Positions 8,194 to 17,064 of a stretch of DNA of 64,000 nt are shown in pieces. Below the pieces are notes generated by a model, which did not search any database, had not been told where the DNA came from, and saw only the letters and a list, made by a program, of their open reading frames with translations. The stretch lies in contig CAKRHP010000016.1 in assembly GCA_934339135.1 (NCBI GenBank), positions 1 through 64,000 on the forward strand, written 5' to 3'. The position numbers and the translations under genes were made by a program. Position 1 is the stretch's first letter; every line of letters begins with the position of its first letter. Source of the stretch: an uncultured Lachnospiraceae bacterium (lineage in GTDB: Bacteria > Bacillota > Clostridia > Lachnospirales > Lachnospiraceae).

Positions 8194-8871
8194 TTACTCC
8201 ACGATCCGTCCATCCTCGATCCGGATCACTTTGTCGCACTGCTCTGCCACAGCAGGATCATGCGTCACGATAACGATCGTTCTTCCCTGCTCATTAAGAT
8301 CACGGAATACCTTCATGATCTCCTCCGTCGTGGCAGAATCCAACGCTCCCGTCGGCTCATCTGCCAGTATGATAGACGGATCATTTGCAATGGCACGGGC
8401 GATCGCCACACGCTGCTTCTGTCCACCCGACAGGTTATTGACCGGTTTTCCGGCAAATTCTTTCATGCCCACCATATCAAGCATCTTTAACGCTTTTTCC
8501 CTGCGCTCTTTCTTGCGGAGCCGCTGCTTTCCTCCCGCGAAATCTAACGGGATCAGTACATTATCCAGTGCCGTAAACCCATCCACCAGTGCAAAGTCCT
8601 GCATTACCATACCGATCTTTTCATTACGCACCTGCGCCATCTGCTTTTCGGAGATCTTGCCAACCTCTTCTCCGTCAATGGTATATTCTCCGGAATCATA
8701 TCCGTCAATGCAGGCAAGAATATGAAGCAGCGTAGACTTTCCGGCTCCGGAGGTTCCGATCACCGCTGTCATCTCCCCGTCCTGAATCTCCATGGAGATC
8801 CCATGAAGTGCCTCATAGGCATTGCTTTTTCCCTTATTATATGTTTTTACGATATTTTTCAAACAGATCAT
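8194..8871 (-). CDS. ABC transporter ATP-binding protein (MacB/BceA type)
   Basis: The 225-residue subunit carries Walker A GTSGAGKST near residue 38, the LSGGQKQRVAIARAI signature near 143, Walker B IILADEPTGALDS near 163 and the switch histidine in VTHD. This LolD/MacB/BceA-type ATPase works with FtsX-like permeases in export or in antimicrobial sensing and resistance. It is the last gene of a four-gene minus-strand operon (11662-12552, two permeases, ATPase) and is followed by a strong terminator. Start ATG has GGGGGAG upstream. The operon promoter is homologous to that of the carrier-protein operon 11 kb away, which suggests shared control. Confidence 0.92.
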   Translation of the reverse strand: MICLKNIVKTYNKGKSNAYEALHGISMEIQDGEMTAVIGTSGAGKSTLLHILACIDGYDSGEYTIDGEEVGKISEKQMAQVRNEKIGMVMQDFALVDGFTALDNVLIPLDFAGGKQRLRKKERREKALKMLDMVGMKEFAGKPVNNLSGGQKQRVAIARAIANDPSIILADEPTGALDSATTEEIMKVFRDLNEQGRTIVIVTHDPAVAEQCDKVIRIEDGRIVE

Positions 8872-8932
8872 ATTTCTCCCCCTTTCAAGCTTTGAAGCTC
8901 ATGGTTCAAAACCGTCATATGAAACCTTCCCA

Positions 8933-10300
8933 CTACTCCTGCAAAATCTCCTTTGCCGATCTTCCCTTCACCAGGGAGAGACACATTAACGCCGAAGATA
9001 CCAGAAGCAGAACCGTAATGATCAGACAGCCTGCAATCTGCACGCCGCCAAGCTGCACTGCCAGTCCGCTCCAGATGCCGAAGTGCCCTGCCACAAGGAT
9101 CAGCAGAATGCCAAGCACCAGTGCTGTCAGAATAATCAGCGATATATACAGGATATGGATCCGGAAGATCCGCTTCCAGGTCAGTCCCTGCACATAATAA
9201 ATCGAATATTTCTTCATGTTTTTCTGATACATCAGTGTGGAAAGTGTCACAAAGGAAATAACCGTAAAAAGGATCATTCCCACACCGGCGGGGATCAGAT
9301 CGGAAATATCTGCCATAATATTCTGCCAGGTATTCTTTTTGATGTAATCAAGATCATGCAGGAACCGAAAATCAGAGATCTGAGCCACCCGGTTCTTATT
9401 GTATGCGTACAGCTTATCTGAACATTCTTTATCCATGGTGATCAGTGCCAGACCTGACAAGCTTGTAAAAAAGATTTCCTTGTCTGTATTTAATACATCA
9501 TTGTTGTTTTCCGATAAATTTTCTTCTGCTTCCTGATCCACATACTGCTCCTGCACCCGGTCCAGATTCTTTTTGGAAACAAAAAAGGTTATTGGCGAAA
9601 AGATACTTTCCCCTGTAATATAATCCAGCTCTTCCACATCCTCCGACTGCTTAACCATATTGCTGAAAAGAATATGATAGTCTACGGAGCCCTCTTGATT
9701 GGACTTAAAAATAATATCTGCATTCCGGTCGATCACACCGATAATCTTTACCGGGATCTTTGTCTTAAGCTCCGTTTCCGAGTTGGTATCCACATATACC
9801 ACATCTCCTGTTTTATACCTTTCCCGGTTCTGCAGCACCACTGCCTCCAGATACTTTCCTTCCTGATTTCCTGTCTTAAGCCAGCTACCCGACTGCAGCT
9901 TCGGAGTATACCCGCTGATCCAGCCGTCATCATAAGCCCGGACATTGTTACGGAAAGAGCCTTCTTTCCTTGCATCCGCAACCTCCTGTGTCTCTTCGAC
10001 AAAAGCGTCCACATCATACTGTCCGCAAACCTCTGCATTCTTCAGCATTGCCTTATATGCCTGAGAGTTTTCCACCATTTTTCCTTCGTGTTCTCCCTCT
10101 ATATAATGACTGCCCGATAAATTACAAATAAATCCTTTCTGCTCTACAAGCTTCTGCACCGGCTGATATTTCTCGTAACGCATCATAAAAATAGACAAAA
10201 GTCCTGTCACAATGGCAAATAAAAACACCGCCTGTATCAGGCACAGAACCGACATTACAATGTGCATTCTGCACTCACGCACTGCATATTTCCATGTCAT
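8933..10300 (-). CDS. FtsX-like ABC transporter permease
   Basis: A 455-residue membrane protein. One transmembrane segment lies near residues 12-38, a large extracytoplasmic domain covers about 40-330, and three transmembrane segments lie at about 335-360, 385-410 and 420-445. This is the MacB/FtsX arrangement. The ectodomain sequence is divergent and does not let me name a substrate. It follows the 10358-11596 permease by 57 bp, and the two together supply the two membrane halves for the ATPase downstream. AGGAGG precedes the ATG. Confidence 0.85.
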   Translation of the reverse strand: MTWKYAVRECRMHIVMSVLCLIQAVFLFAIVTGLLSIFMMRYEKYQPVQKLVEQKGFICNLSGSHYIEGEHEGKMVENSQAYKAMLKNAEVCGQYDVDAFVEETQEVADARKEGSFRNNVRAYDDGWISGYTPKLQSGSWLKTGNQEGKYLEAVVLQNRERYKTGDVVYVDTNSETELKTKIPVKIIGVIDRNADIIFKSNQEGSVDYHILFSNMVKQSEDVEELDYITGESIFSPITFFVSKKNLDRVQEQYVDQEAEENLSENNNDVLNTDKEIFFTSLSGLALITMDKECSDKLYAYNKNRVAQISDFRFLHDLDYIKKNTWQNIMADISDLIPAGVGMILFTVISFVTLSTLMYQKNMKKYSIYYVQGLTWKRIFRIHILYISLIILTALVLGILLILVAGHFGIWSGLAVQLGGVQIAGCLIITVLLLVSSALMCLSLVKGRSAKEILQE

Positions 10301-10357
10301 ACATTTTCCTCCTTTCGGTACAACAGATCATGAATCATTGCTTTCATTTTCGTTGTA

Positions 10358-11596
10358 CTAGCGGATCATTTTCTTTTTCAATGTCCAATGGATCATCACG
10401 AACTGAAGCACAAAGGAGGACACAAAAAAGACCAGAAATAACGTTCCATATACCCGGGCCGGGAAATGGAAATCAAATACATTCCACCTGCCTGCCAGAA
10501 ACGGCATCAGCAGATAACGGAACAGAATCAGTGTCACCAGATAAGTTCCCGCCGACAAAACCGAACATTCTCCCAGATACAGCCGGATACTCTTACTATG
10601 ACTCAGACCGCATATCCGGAAAATCTTCAGTGTCCGCTGTCTGGTGGTCACAATGTAATGATATAATGCGCAGAAGTTAAATGCTGCCACCATAGAAACT
10701 ACTAATACCAGTAACAAAACCGTATTATACATATAATCATTGCCTTCTGTTTCCTGCAGATCATAATTACATTCCGCCCTATCTCCAAAGCATTCCTCTG
10801 CCGCCTTGATCAGCAGATTGATCTCCCGCAGGGAAATATTGTCCTTAAACCGCATATCGATCTCATCCAGCAGAACCGCATCTTGTCCAACCGCTGTAAT
10901 CGGCAGAAATCCTGTCCCGATTCCTCTCTGCAGACCAATGATCTCATATTCGTCTCCGCCGATCATCACAGTTCCGGATTCTGTCATGTTTTTCTTGAGA
11001 TAATCTCCCTCCGGTTTCTTTTGAAAGCCATACATGATGCACACCTTGTCTCCCTCGGCATACTCCTTGTCTGAGAAATATCTGCCGTACTGGAAAATAT
11101 TTTCTGTAGTCGTTCCGAACAGATAATTATAAAGGGAATCCGGGCCATAATCACCGCTGTTGACAATCTTCCCATGATCGATCAGAAAGTCTGTGTCAAA
11201 CCGGTACTCTCCCTCCAGGATCCCGGTGTGGATATTCAGAAGCTTTCCTGCCACCTCCTGATCCACTTCTTTGGCAAACTTCTTGATATCCGCAGCCGTC
11301 AGATCCTGAACATCATCATATTTTTCGTACTTTTGATTGTTCAGATCTCCCACCACAGTCAAAGAACCACCTGCATCTGCATTTGCCTCTGCACTGGAAA
11401 TGTAGGAGCTTTTCAGACGAAACACGATCTCGTTGGTTGCACTCCGGCTCAGCTCCTTCCGCTCTTTATATTCCCGGAACATTCCATAAGACAGATGAAT
11501 GATCAGCGTTGATGCCATGATCGTAACGATCAGCAGCACAAATATCTTCGTATAATCCTTTGCAAAAGACCTGATATTTTTTAATATGTATTTCAT
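10358..11596 (-). CDS. FtsX-like ABC transporter permease
   Basis: About 412 residues from the ATG at 11596, which has GGGAGG seven bases upstream. The in-frame extension to 11611 is not supported. The first transmembrane segment is at about residues 18-40 (FVLLIVTIMASTLIIHLSYG). An ectodomain follows to about 290, then three transmembrane segments at about 293-315, 340-362 and 378-400, the FtsX layout. It pairs with the second permease and ATPase. The substrate is unknown. Possible roles are export of a product of the neighbouring carrier-protein operon or self-protection; both are inference from the shared promoter sequence. Confidence 0.85.
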   Translation of the reverse strand: MKYILKNIRSFAKDYTKIFVLLIVTIMASTLIIHLSYGMFREYKERKELSRSATNEIVFRLKSSYISSAEANADAGGSLTVVGDLNNQKYEKYDDVQDLTAADIKKFAKEVDQEVAGKLLNIHTGILEGEYRFDTDFLIDHGKIVNSGDYGPDSLYNYLFGTTTENIFQYGRYFSDKEYAEGDKVCIMYGFQKKPEGDYLKKNMTESGTVMIGGDEYEIIGLQRGIGTGFLPITAVGQDAVLLDEIDMRFKDNISLREINLLIKAAEECFGDRAECNYDLQETEGNDYMYNTVLLLVLVVSMVAAFNFCALYHYIVTTRQRTLKIFRICGLSHSKSIRLYLGECSVLSAGTYLVTLILFRYLLMPFLAGRWNVFDFHFPARVYGTLFLVFFVSSFVLQFVMIHWTLKKKMIR

Positions 11597-11661
11597 CCGC
11601 ATACCTCCCATCTAATTTACCTTCCCCGCATTCTTTATGAAACTGCATCAAAGACTGCAAA

Positions 11662-12552
11662 TTAGCTGAGACTGTTTTTCTTTCGTTTCCGTACAAGGAA
11701 GATTACAACCGCAATCACAAGGATACAGGCTGCGGCGATCCCCGGATAGATCATCTTAGTGATACCGGCATCTCTACTGTCATCCTCGGATTCTACATAA
11801 TCATCCTTCAATTCGAGTTTCAAATTTTTCTCTGTTTTCCGGGATACCCCATCCTTCTTAGCCTTTGCAAGATAAGACAATATCTCATCCTTTTTTTCAC
11901 GATAATCCTTTTGTTTAAATTTCTTCACGGTCTTTTCCAGATTCGATTCATCGCTTCCTGTCATCATATTCCCGCGATCCTTCTGATCTCTCAGCTCATA
12001 GACCTTGTCCGGTGTCTCGGCATAGGTTACGAAATCAATCTCGTAAAATATCGCATCCTTCATGGTCTTTTCATCATATTTAAAATACTGATCCATGAGT
12101 TTATCATATTCAAAACGGATTTTATGATCGGTCTCGTCAATTTTAAGACTGAAATAACAAAGCTTTTTTCCATTCTGCTGTGCCAGGAAATAATATTCGG
12201 TAGGTCCGCCTCCATCCCCCTGATCCCATACCGTATAAATATAAAATGGATTCCGGAGCACAATTTCATCGGAATCCTTGATCTTTTTGGCAATATCCAG
12301 AAATTTGTCGTATGGAGACGGTATTTTGTTTGCTCTGGTCACCGCATCCGCGTCCTTATACTTCCGGTCATATTTCAACGCTTTCTTCACACTTTTTTGA
12401 AACAATGCCGGTGCATTATCAATGACCGTGTCCGGAATCTCCTCCCCATATATTCCGTCCTTCTGTACCGTCACAGTATATGCCTTGGCGAAGGTTCCCA
12501 TACCAACCACACAAGCAAAAATTGTGATAATAGAAAATAAAATTTTTTTCAT
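11662..12552 (-). CDS. Secreted, membrane-anchored first gene of the ABC operon
   Basis: The 296-residue product has a signal peptide (MKKILFSIITIFACVVGMGTF, cleavage likely near the AKA that follows). An ectodomain of about 240 residues is rich in Lys and Asp. A C-terminal transmembrane segment (PGIAAACILVIAVVIFLV) is followed by a basic tail. I do not recognise the family. Its position as first gene before two FtsX permeases and an ATPase suggests an accessory substrate-binding or sensor protein. The ATG has a strong GGGGGAG site. The promoter at 12604-12631 lies about 50 bp upstream, inside a 17-bp inverted repeat. Confidence 0.75.
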   Translation of the reverse strand: MKKILFSIITIFACVVGMGTFAKAYTVTVQKDGIYGEEIPDTVIDNAPALFQKSVKKALKYDRKYKDADAVTRANKIPSPYDKFLDIAKKIKDSDEIVLRNPFYIYTVWDQGDGGGPTEYYFLAQQNGKKLCYFSLKIDETDHKIRFEYDKLMDQYFKYDEKTMKDAIFYEIDFVTYAETPDKVYELRDQKDRGNMMTGSDESNLEKTVKKFKQKDYREKKDEILSYLAKAKKDGVSRKTEKNLKLELKDDYVESEDDSRDAGITKMIYPGIAAACILVIAVVIFLVRKRKKNSLS

Positions 12553-12603
12553 TCGAACTCCCCCTTTTTTCTAATATCCCCGATCAACTTATTACCAAGT
12601 TCA

Positions 12604-12652
12604 TTATACAATAAATTCACAACATTTCAAACTCAATGTTGTGAATTTATTT
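12604..12652 (-). promoter_or_regulatory. Promoter embedded in a palindrome, ABC operon
   Basis: Two perfect 17-base arms (AATAAATTCACAACATT at 12611-12627 and its complement at 12636-12652) flank an 8-base loop. Reading the minus strand, TTGAAA (12631-12626) and TATAAT (12609-12604) are 16 bases apart, so one palindrome arm lies in the spacer. No T-tract follows, so it is not a terminator. The 45 bases from 12604 align with 23480 onward, upstream of the carrier-protein operon, at 38 of 45 positions. Confidence 0.7.
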
Positions 12653-12671
12653 CATTGGTGTATATTATGTT

Positions 12672-12704
12672 ATTTTTCTCAAAACCGAGAATAATATCTT
12701 CTAA
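12672..12704 (-). pseudogene. Fragment of a duplicated LytTR regulator gene
   Basis: These 33 bases match 24260-24292, inside the intact LytTR response regulator gene, at 30 of 33 positions. They correspond to the codons around EGIILGFGKN. The following bases (GATCAAGCAATCTGTCATAC) match the sequence just downstream of the intact regulator's promoter region near 24412-24431, so most of the gene has been deleted. The fragment sits between the palindromic promoter and the NlpC/P60 fragment, in the same order as in the intact copy. Confidence 0.65.
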
Positions 12705-12735
12705 ATGAATACGATCAAGCAATCTGTCATACTTC

Positions 12736-13028
12736 CTACATTTTGCCTACGATTCCAACTCCGTATCCATAATACCCATCCGGACGATTCACCCATTTCA
12801 CCACAACGATCGGTTTATTATTCTCATCCCAGCCATAAAATTCATATCCTATGATCATCTCCACATGGTAGATCCCTTTGTACCGGCCATTGGATGCACC
12901 TGTCTCAAACATGAGATCCCCCGCCTTAAACTTAAGCTTCAAAGCATTTTTCTGACTAAATCCACCCTTCAGCAGCTTATGACGTCTTGCCAGATATTCC
13001 GCCTCTCCCGCCGCAGTCGGTGCATAGG
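12736..13028 (-). pseudogene. 3' part of NlpC/P60 pseudogene, left of the IS21 insertion
   Basis: It encodes about 97 C-terminal residues, from YAPTAAGEAEYL to GIVGKM, nearly identical to the end of the intact NlpC/P60 protein at 24434-25987. The catalytic histidine context IYHVEMIIGYEF is included. An open frame continues upstream to 13122, but only through IS21 sequence, so that part is not native. Insertion of the IS21 element after ATAGG split the gene; the rest continues at 15872. Confidence 0.85.
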
Positions 13029-13190
13029 TGTATATTCCGGTGACATAGAACCATCTGCACGGGGATTCAGAGCCACCATTACGGATGAATAGAGCCACCT
13101 TCACGGAAGGTGAGCCATTCATATAGATTTATCCTATAATAAAGTTGGCACACGATACGTGTGACTATTCATATAGGAGGTTCGATAATT

Positions 13191-14741
13191 ATGGTTGATT
13201 ATCGAGAAATCTTAAGACTTAATAGCCTTAAGTACACGCAGCGTCAAATCGCTGCAAGCGTGCATAGCTCACGCAACACGATCAGCGAGGTCATAAAACT
13301 GGCTGCTGAAAATAACTTATGTTGGCCGTTGGATGACAAACTGACCAATGAAAAGGTGTATGCACTGCTTTATCCTAATAAGTTAGAAGCAGTCAATCCC
13401 AGAAAGGAGCCTGATTACAGCTACATACACAAAGAATTAGCAAAGCCAGGTGTAAATCTCACCCTGTTATGGACGGAATACTGTTCCGATTGCTATGCAT
13501 CTAAGCTGACTCCATACATGTATACGCAGTTTTGTGACAAATATCGCAAATGGGCAAGGCTCACATAAGCAACGATGCGTATCACACATAAACCTGGAGA
13601 TGCTATGCAGGTTGATTGGGCTGGTACAACCATTCCTTATTACGATCGCGTAACTGGCGAAGCTGCTGATTCTTATTTGTTCGCCGCAGTTCTGCCTTGC
13701 TGTTGCTATGCATATGTAGAAGCTTGCGACGATATGAAAACAACTAACTGGCTCCTTTGTCATGTACATGCTTATCAATACTTTGGTGGAGTTACCCGGC
13801 TTTTAATTCCAGACAATCTCAAAACAGGTGTTTCTAAGAACACAAGGTATGAGACAATTCTCAACAAAAGTTATGCTGAGATGGCTAAATACTATGAAAC
13901 AGCCATTGTTCCTGCCAGAGTTCGTGCTCCACAAGACAAAAGTCTTGCGGAAGGAACCGTTAAGTTCGCTACCACATGGATTATTGCAGCCCTTCGGAAT
14001 CGAAAGTTCTTCTCCTTGGAAGAAGTAAAATCAGCGGTAAAAGAAAAGCTCGATGAGCTTAATAAAACTCCTTTTAAGAAAAGGGAGGGCTGCCGCTATT
14101 CTGCTTACAAAGAAGAAAAACAATCATTCATGAAGCCGCTCCCTTTAACCCCTTTTGAGCCTGCAGTCTGGTCCACTGCCAAGGTTCCACTTGATTATCT
14201 CATAACTGACGGAAAAAACAAATATTCCGTTCCATTTGATTTAATCGGGGAACAGGTAGACATCCGCCTGACTAAGGCTACCGTGGAAGTATTTTTTCAT
14301 GGTTCTCGTGTTGCGTCACATCCAAGAGCAGCGACAAACCGTCGTGATCCGGTGATTAAGCTAGAGCATATGCCTACAGAACACCGAAAATATCTATCTT
14401 ATAATGCCGATGACTTTACGGTATGGGCAAGGAGTATAGGCAATAGCACTGCTAAAGTTGTAGAAGCATTTCTTTCCAGTGGCAGCGAGCCTGAACAAGG
14501 CTACAAAGCTTGTGCCAGCCTAACTAAACTTGGTGACCGATACGGTCATAATCGTTTGGAGAATGCCTGCTCTAAAGTATGGGAGCTTACCAGCACACCA
14601 TCCATCCGCATCATTAGTTCCATGCTAAAAAACGGACAGGATAAGGTCAGGGAAACAAGTTTCGATGATACCGCTGTTTCTAAAGGACATGGTATTACGC
14701 GAGGTGCTGCTTACTTTGCGAAAGGAGGTGAGCGCTCATGA
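13191..14741 (+). pseudogene. istA: istA transposase with an in-frame nonsense codon
   Basis: From the ATG at 13191 (AGGAGG ten bases upstream) the frame encodes an N-terminal helix-turn-helix (YTQRQIAASVHSSRNTISEV). It stops at TAA 13566-13568 after KWARLT. The same frame resumes at once with ATMRITHKPG and runs to 14741. Family members have a lysine at this point, so one base change (AAA to TAA) explains the stop. The integrase core downstream keeps its acidic residues (MQVDWAG, LIPDNLKTG, PQDKSLAEGTVKF). A full-length product would need readthrough, or re-initiation at the ATG of 13575 without the DNA-binding part. Confidence 0.9.
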
Positions 14742-15523
14742 TTAACCAGAGCACGCTTGAACTCCTAAAAGCAATGAAGCTTACAGCAATGGCTAATGAG
14801 CTCCAACACCAAATGGAGGATCCTGCCACATATGCTGCACTAGGCTTTGAGGATCGTTTATCGCTTCTTACTGATGCAGAATGGGGCAGACGCCAGGCTA
14901 ACAAACTGGCCAGGTACATCAAAAATGCTGCTTTTTCTACACCAAGTGCAAGTATCGAAGGCATTGAATACCATGAGGATCGTAAGTTAGATAAAGCTGA
15001 ACTCCTTCGGTATGCGACCTGCCAATACATCATAGACGGTCATCATATCATTCTGAAAGGTGCTTCTGGCAATGGAAAAACTTATCTTGCATGTGCATTA
15101 GGCAATGCGGCATGTCGTAAGTTCTATACGGTGAAGTACATTCGCATGCCGGAACTTCTTGACGAATTAAATGTTGCCAAAGGATGCGGTGACCTCAAGA
15201 AAACAATCAAAGCTTATCAGAAAGTAGATCTTCTCATTCTCAATGAATGGCTGATCCGCACGTTGACACCGCAGGAATCCTATGACCTTCTTGAGATTGC
15301 AGAGTCAAGATGTAGCAATAAATCCACCATCTTTTGTACTCAGTATGAACCGGTGGAATGGTATTCACGCATCACTCCAACAGAGGCTGCTGGAAGTCCT
15401 ATTTCAGAAGCAATCATGGATCGAATCATTCATAACTCATATGAAGTATTGATTGATGGTAAAGTATCCATGCGTGAGCGTCACGGATTAAAAGCAATCC
15501 TGAAAGGAGGCATCCATGAATAA
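14738..15523 (+). CDS. istB: IstB-like ATPase of the IS21 element
   Basis: A 261-residue AAA+ helper protein of IS21 transposition. The start overlaps the istA stop (ATGA). Walker A is GASGNGKTY near residue 107. The Walker B strand reads LLILNEWLI near 167, where the family has Asp (LLILDEW); the AAT codon here is one transition from GAT. Loss of this aspartate should weaken ATP hydrolysis. C-terminal motifs (STIFCTQYEP, EAIMDRIIHNS) are intact. Confidence 0.9.
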   Translation: MINQSTLELLKAMKLTAMANELQHQMEDPATYAALGFEDRLSLLTDAEWGRRQANKLARYIKNAAFSTPSASIEGIEYHEDRKLDKAELLRYATCQYIIDGHHIILKGASGNGKTYLACALGNAACRKFYTVKYIRMPELLDELNVAKGCGDLKKTIKAYQKVDLLILNEWLIRTLTPQESYDLLEIAESRCSNKSTIFCTQYEPVEWYSRITPTEAAGSPISEAIMDRIIHNSYEVLIDGKVSMRERHGLKAILKGGIHE

Positions 15524-15722
15524 TTATTGTGCATTCAGCAAAGGTCATCATTGTATCAAGTGGCAAGACTATGTGTTAACTCGTCTCGAACTGGAAGAAT
15601 GCGATGAATTGTGTCATGGCAACTGGGTTGAAATAGAATCTCTCCAGCGTCAAGTAGATTTCCTGAAAAAGCTTCTGGAAGAAAACCATATTGTGTTACC
15701 AGACGGTTACTATGACCTATGA
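15516..15722 (+). CDS. Small accessory frame of the IS21 element
   Basis: A 68-residue protein overlapping the end of istB by 8 bp, with the istB end AAAGGAGG as its ribosome site. It is acidic in the second half with a short helix (LQRQVDFLKKLLEEN). Similar small frames follow istB in some clostridial IS21 elements. The function is unknown. Confidence 0.55.
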   Translation: MNNYCAFSKGHHCIKWQDYVLTRLELEECDELCHGNWVEIESLQRQVDFLKKLLEENHIVLPDGYYDL

Positions 15723-15871
15723 TTTATTCAGTTGTATTTATAATTAACAGGCAGTTGCCTGATAATTAACATCAAATAGCACTGGCTCAGTCTCCGTGAG
15801 GGTGGCTCTCATCCTCCGTGAGACTGGCTCAGTTTGACTGTGCAAGTGGTTCACTTGGAACGGAATATACA

Positions 15872-16586
15872 ATAGGATGAAGCCCCAAATTTCACACCGT
15901 ATTTGGAATACGAACGCCATACCAGTGAGCTGCAGTCATAATATCCCTTCAACATACGCTTCGGCTGACTGTACTGACCGGTGGATGAAATTCTCTGCCA
16001 TACAGGTGGAACGCAACCGTAGTTGTTCCGGTGTCGCTGCAGGAAAGGATCAGCTTTCCTCTGTACACTCTGGCAGATACATACATTTTCTTGTTGGAGG
16101 AGGAAACCTCATAGGTCAGATCCTCGTTTTCATCCTCATCAAAAAGACCGGTATCTCCTCCTTTTATATCGATTTCAACACTGTACTCTGCACTGTAGCT
16201 GTTTTTTACTATATAGATCTCCACAAACTTTTTAGACAGAGATACCACGGACATATCCGGATACACATAAACCGTATATGTCCTCTCCAGCATGGTCTCC
16301 CCGTCTCTGCCACCCAAGCCGATCACAGTTAATGTGGCATGCCCCGTCTTGACCGCACGCTACTGACCACCGGATGTCACCTGCAATATACTGCTGTCTC
16401 CGCTGCGATAACGAAGCTGTGTCAGATTTTGCAGTTCGTACCCAGTAAATTCCTTCCATTCCAGATCAAATTCACCAGCTGCTCTCAGCAATGCCGCTTT
16501 TCATAATAATCCATAACAAGATCATTCCTGCCAAAATCCGCATGGTCAAAGTAAACCGTTCTTTTCCTGATAATTTTTCATTCACG
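15872..16586 (-). pseudogene. 5' part of chimeric NlpC/P60 pseudogene fused to an LRR-gene start
   Basis: Reading the minus strand, 16586 to about 16490 matches the start of the LRR gene at 5460-6536 (MKKLSGKER region, with one T missing near the start codon that shifts the frame). It then switches to sequence matching 25610-25130 of the NlpC/P60 gene (Ig-like region, e.g. YTVYVYPDMS). About 280 bp covering the Big_2-like repeat is deleted. Finally come the bases encoding the catalytic-cysteine segment (YYDCSSLVW), up to the ATAGG target duplication. Frameshifts and deletions make it non-functional. It records fusion of two surface-protein genes before or after the IS21 insertion. Confidence 0.8.
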
Positions 16587-16629
16587 GTCACATTATAGTA
16601 AAATTAACTACAACTTATCCTGAGGATGC

Positions 16630-17052
16630 CTAAAATAAACTATCTGCAGAAATACTGACACCGAACCTCATCAGCAGTTCCCGTATCCCCTCTTCAATTT
16701 CTTGCCGGCAGTAATTATTCTGTTCCAAAAAAATATCATCTTTTTCATTCATATACCCATACACACTAAGGCCCATATCTAACATCGTATTATCCACTGT
16801 TCCTATATCCTTTAATGCCGCATTTTTGTCACTTCTTTCCCCTTCCATATACGCAAGCATCTCATTTTCTGCCTCATTGATTTCCCCCCGGTCAATCCTT
16901 TGCAACAGCCTCTGATAAAAATCTTCCTGTGCCGCATTTTCCACAAACTTTGGCTGCTTATATTTATCGTTCCACGCCCCTGACATCAATATTCCGACAA
17001 GCCGCAGGGTTCCGGCAATGCTGTTCTTTAACCCATTATTTTCAAATTCCAT
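16630..17052 (-). CDS. Small cytoplasmic protein closing the carrier-protein operon
   Basis: A 140-residue protein without signal or membrane segment, rich in acidic residues and probably helical. The segment FLEQNNYCRQEIEEGIREL resembles, from memory, the end of DUF6483-type proteins, but I would not insist on it. GAGGAG lies upstream of the ATG. It starts 12 bp after the ligase gene at 17065-18483 and is the last gene of the operon beginning at 23424. Its function is unknown. Confidence 0.6.
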   Translation of the reverse strand: MEFENNGLKNSIAGTLRLVGILMSGAWNDKYKQPKFVENAAQEDFYQRLLQRIDRGEINEAENEMLAYMEGERSDKNAALKDIGTVDNTMLDMGLSVYGYMNEKDDIFLEQNNYCRQEIEEGIRELLMRFGVSISADSLF

Positions 17053-17064
17053 GCACGTCTCCTC

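Larger units (their letters stand above)
13029..15871 (+). mobile_element. IS21-family element with decayed transposase genes
   Basis: The 2843-bp element is bounded by perfect 11-bp inverted repeats, TGTATATTCCG at 13029-13039 and its complement at 15861-15871. Further similar sub-terminal blocks occur inward (GAACCA, TGCAC, GAGCCA), as is usual for IS21. A 5-bp target duplication, ATAGG, lies at 13024-13028 and 15872-15876. Removing the element and one ATAGG rejoins the NlpC/P60 homology exactly. It carries istA, istB and a small third frame. The broken istA and altered IstB indicate it is no longer active by itself. Confidence 0.93.

Noticed and set aside
13029..13122. Open frame extending the NlpC/P60 fragment upstream to 13122
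   Set aside because: This part is IS21 sequence between the terminal repeat and istA, so it is a chance extension.
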